DNA from: JBFWML01 sp050251635
GTDB lineage: Bacteria; Campylobacterota; Campylobacteria; Campylobacterales; SZUA-545
Reading direction: 5' to 3'
Assembly: GCA_050251635.1 (NCBI GenBank)
Contig: JBFWML010000054.1
Location: 1 to 13,221, forward strand
Length of the DNA: 13,221 nucleotides
In this document: positions 12,651-13,221 of the stretch, in pieces
How the letters are laid out: each line of letters begins with the position of its first letter
How positions within the stretch are numbered: position 1 is the first letter of the stretch
Program-made: the position numbers and the translations under genes
The notes under the pieces: generated by a model
Database searches by the model: none
What the model was told of the DNA's origin: nothing
The model's input: only the letters and a program-made list of their open reading frames with translations

Positions 12651-13095
12651 TCATCTCTTCCCCATGCCGTTCAGAATAAATTTGCTTAACTTCAAATATT
12701 CATCCGAGCCGAATTGTTTTGGCAGTTCGGAAAGCATCGCGTTTATCTGTCTGCTGCTTTTTACCTCGGCCAATAGCTTGAACAATTCTTCTCTCTCAAA
12801 ATCTTCATAACGGACATACCGATCTAAATGACCAGCTAGCAGTAACAAGGTCATCCATGTGTGTATGGAGCTATGGTTGCCGACCGATTGGAAGAAGTGA
12901 CTGTGGTGTGCAGGGATTTTAACCCCGCGATAGTTACGGTTGAAAATTCGGCCATTGTGGGCGCAGCGGTTGCGAATTTCCTTGAGGCGCTTTAGATGAT
13001 TCGCGAAGACCTCAACAACGAAAAACCCAAAGACATTGGCAACGGGCTTGAGCAGGGCTTTCCCCTTTAGTTCTAGCTTCAGAACCATTTCTATC
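12651..13095 (-). pseudogene. Abi-type (AbiD/F, HEPN) protein, 5' end lost
   Basis: This is the C-terminal 148 residues or so of an Abi_2/AbiD-AbiF-like abortive infection protein. The hallmark is LKEIRNRCAHNGRIFNR, an Arg-Asn-x-Cys-Ala-His HEPN signature typical of this family and of RNase-type HEPN domains. Family members are about 300 residues, so roughly half the protein is missing at the N-terminus. The reading frame continues to 13163, but the part beyond about 13095 is the end of the insertion sequence read backwards, and any start there would be accidental. It therefore looks inactivated by the insertion, with an intact stop at 12651. Confidence 0.7.
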
Positions 13096-13221
13096 GGGAC
13101 CATTAAAAATTCTGTGTCAGTCCGATAGGATCTTAAACCCCAAAGGATTGACCCATGAACCAAACAAGCCAGCGGTTCGATCTCGACACCGCTTTAGCGC
13201 AGATCAAGGCCGGAGCCAAGA
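13096..13221 (+). mobile_element. Left end of an IS256-family insertion sequence
   Basis: The element seems to start at GGGACCATTA (13096), with AAATTCTGTGTCA shortly after, a string I know from IS256-family termini. The transposase start lies 59 bases in. The right end, inverted repeat and target duplication are outside the window, so the exact edge is inferred from where Abi homology stops. Confidence 0.5.
13155..13221 (+). CDS. Partial IS256-type (mutator) transposase
   Basis: The open frame from ATG 13155 runs off the right edge after 22 codons. AAAGGA lies five to ten bases upstream. The visible start, MNQTSQRFDLDTALAQIKAG, fits the short acidic-hydrophobic opening (F-D-L/F-x-x-A-L) of many IS256/mutator-type transposases. 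The catalytic DDE residues are not in view, so this is a family guess supported by the element-end context. Confidence 0.55.
   Translation, partial: MNQTSQRFDLDTALAQIKAGAK

Noticed and set aside
1..13221. tRNA or rRNA genes, complete transposases, CRISPR-associated genes
   Set aside because: No cloverleaf, rRNA core or Cas motif was found by eye on either strand; the only transposase evidence is the partial start at the right edge.

Overview
The window looks like a chromosomal segment of a respiratory proteobacterium, most likely in or near the Campylobacterota (epsilonproteobacteria). This is an inference from the NosL-type proteins and the gene content; no rRNA or other phylogenetic marker is present. 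The left two thirds (to about 9330) is GC-rich, densely packed and reads entirely on the minus strand. The right third is lower in GC and more loosely packed, and it carries accessory genes.

Core region, read right to left. A PhnD-type periplasmic binding protein overlaps a membrane GAF-GGDEF diguanylate cyclase by 4 bases (8492-9325 and 6933-8495). After 54 bases comes a run of eight genes, nearly all joined by 1-4 base start/stop overlaps. They are a NosL protein, a long NosL protein with a second degenerate NosL-like module, a small 80-residue membrane-anchored protein, an FtsX/MacB-type permease, its LolD-type ATPase, a cysteine-bearing polytopic membrane protein, a third membrane-anchored NosL-like protein, and a DsbD_2/SafE-type membrane protein with metal-ligand-like residues. 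I read this as a copper (or related thiol/metal) handling system in the periplasm with an ABC exporter or extractor of the LolCDE/MacB kind. Its substrate cannot be told from sequence. Two unrecognised coupled genes follow at the left edge, and the last one runs off the window.

Accessory region. Between about 10233 and 11850 the sequence has the layout of an integron. Two 69-base attC-like sites each abut the stop codon of the gene before them, so they delimit two minus-strand gene cassettes. One encodes a membrane-anchored protein with a HEPN/DUF4145-like C-terminus. The other encodes a secreted protein built of SYGPGGGK octapeptides. A candidate attI lies upstream, followed by a roughly 250-base regulatory stretch full of dyads and a divergent 12-codon start that may be the stump of an integrase gene. 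To the left is a ParE/RelE toxin with its antitoxin, flanked by imperfect 118-base direct repeats and preceded by a lone attC-type core. To the right is a Phd/RelE toxin-antitoxin pair with an autoregulatory palindrome. Beyond it is the 3' part of an Abi-type HEPN abortive-infection gene, cut by the left end of what looks like an IS256-family insertion sequence that runs off the right edge.

The most novel material is the cassette array with its unexplained cargo and dyad-rich leader, followed by the three-NosL/ABC/cysteine-membrane-protein operon.
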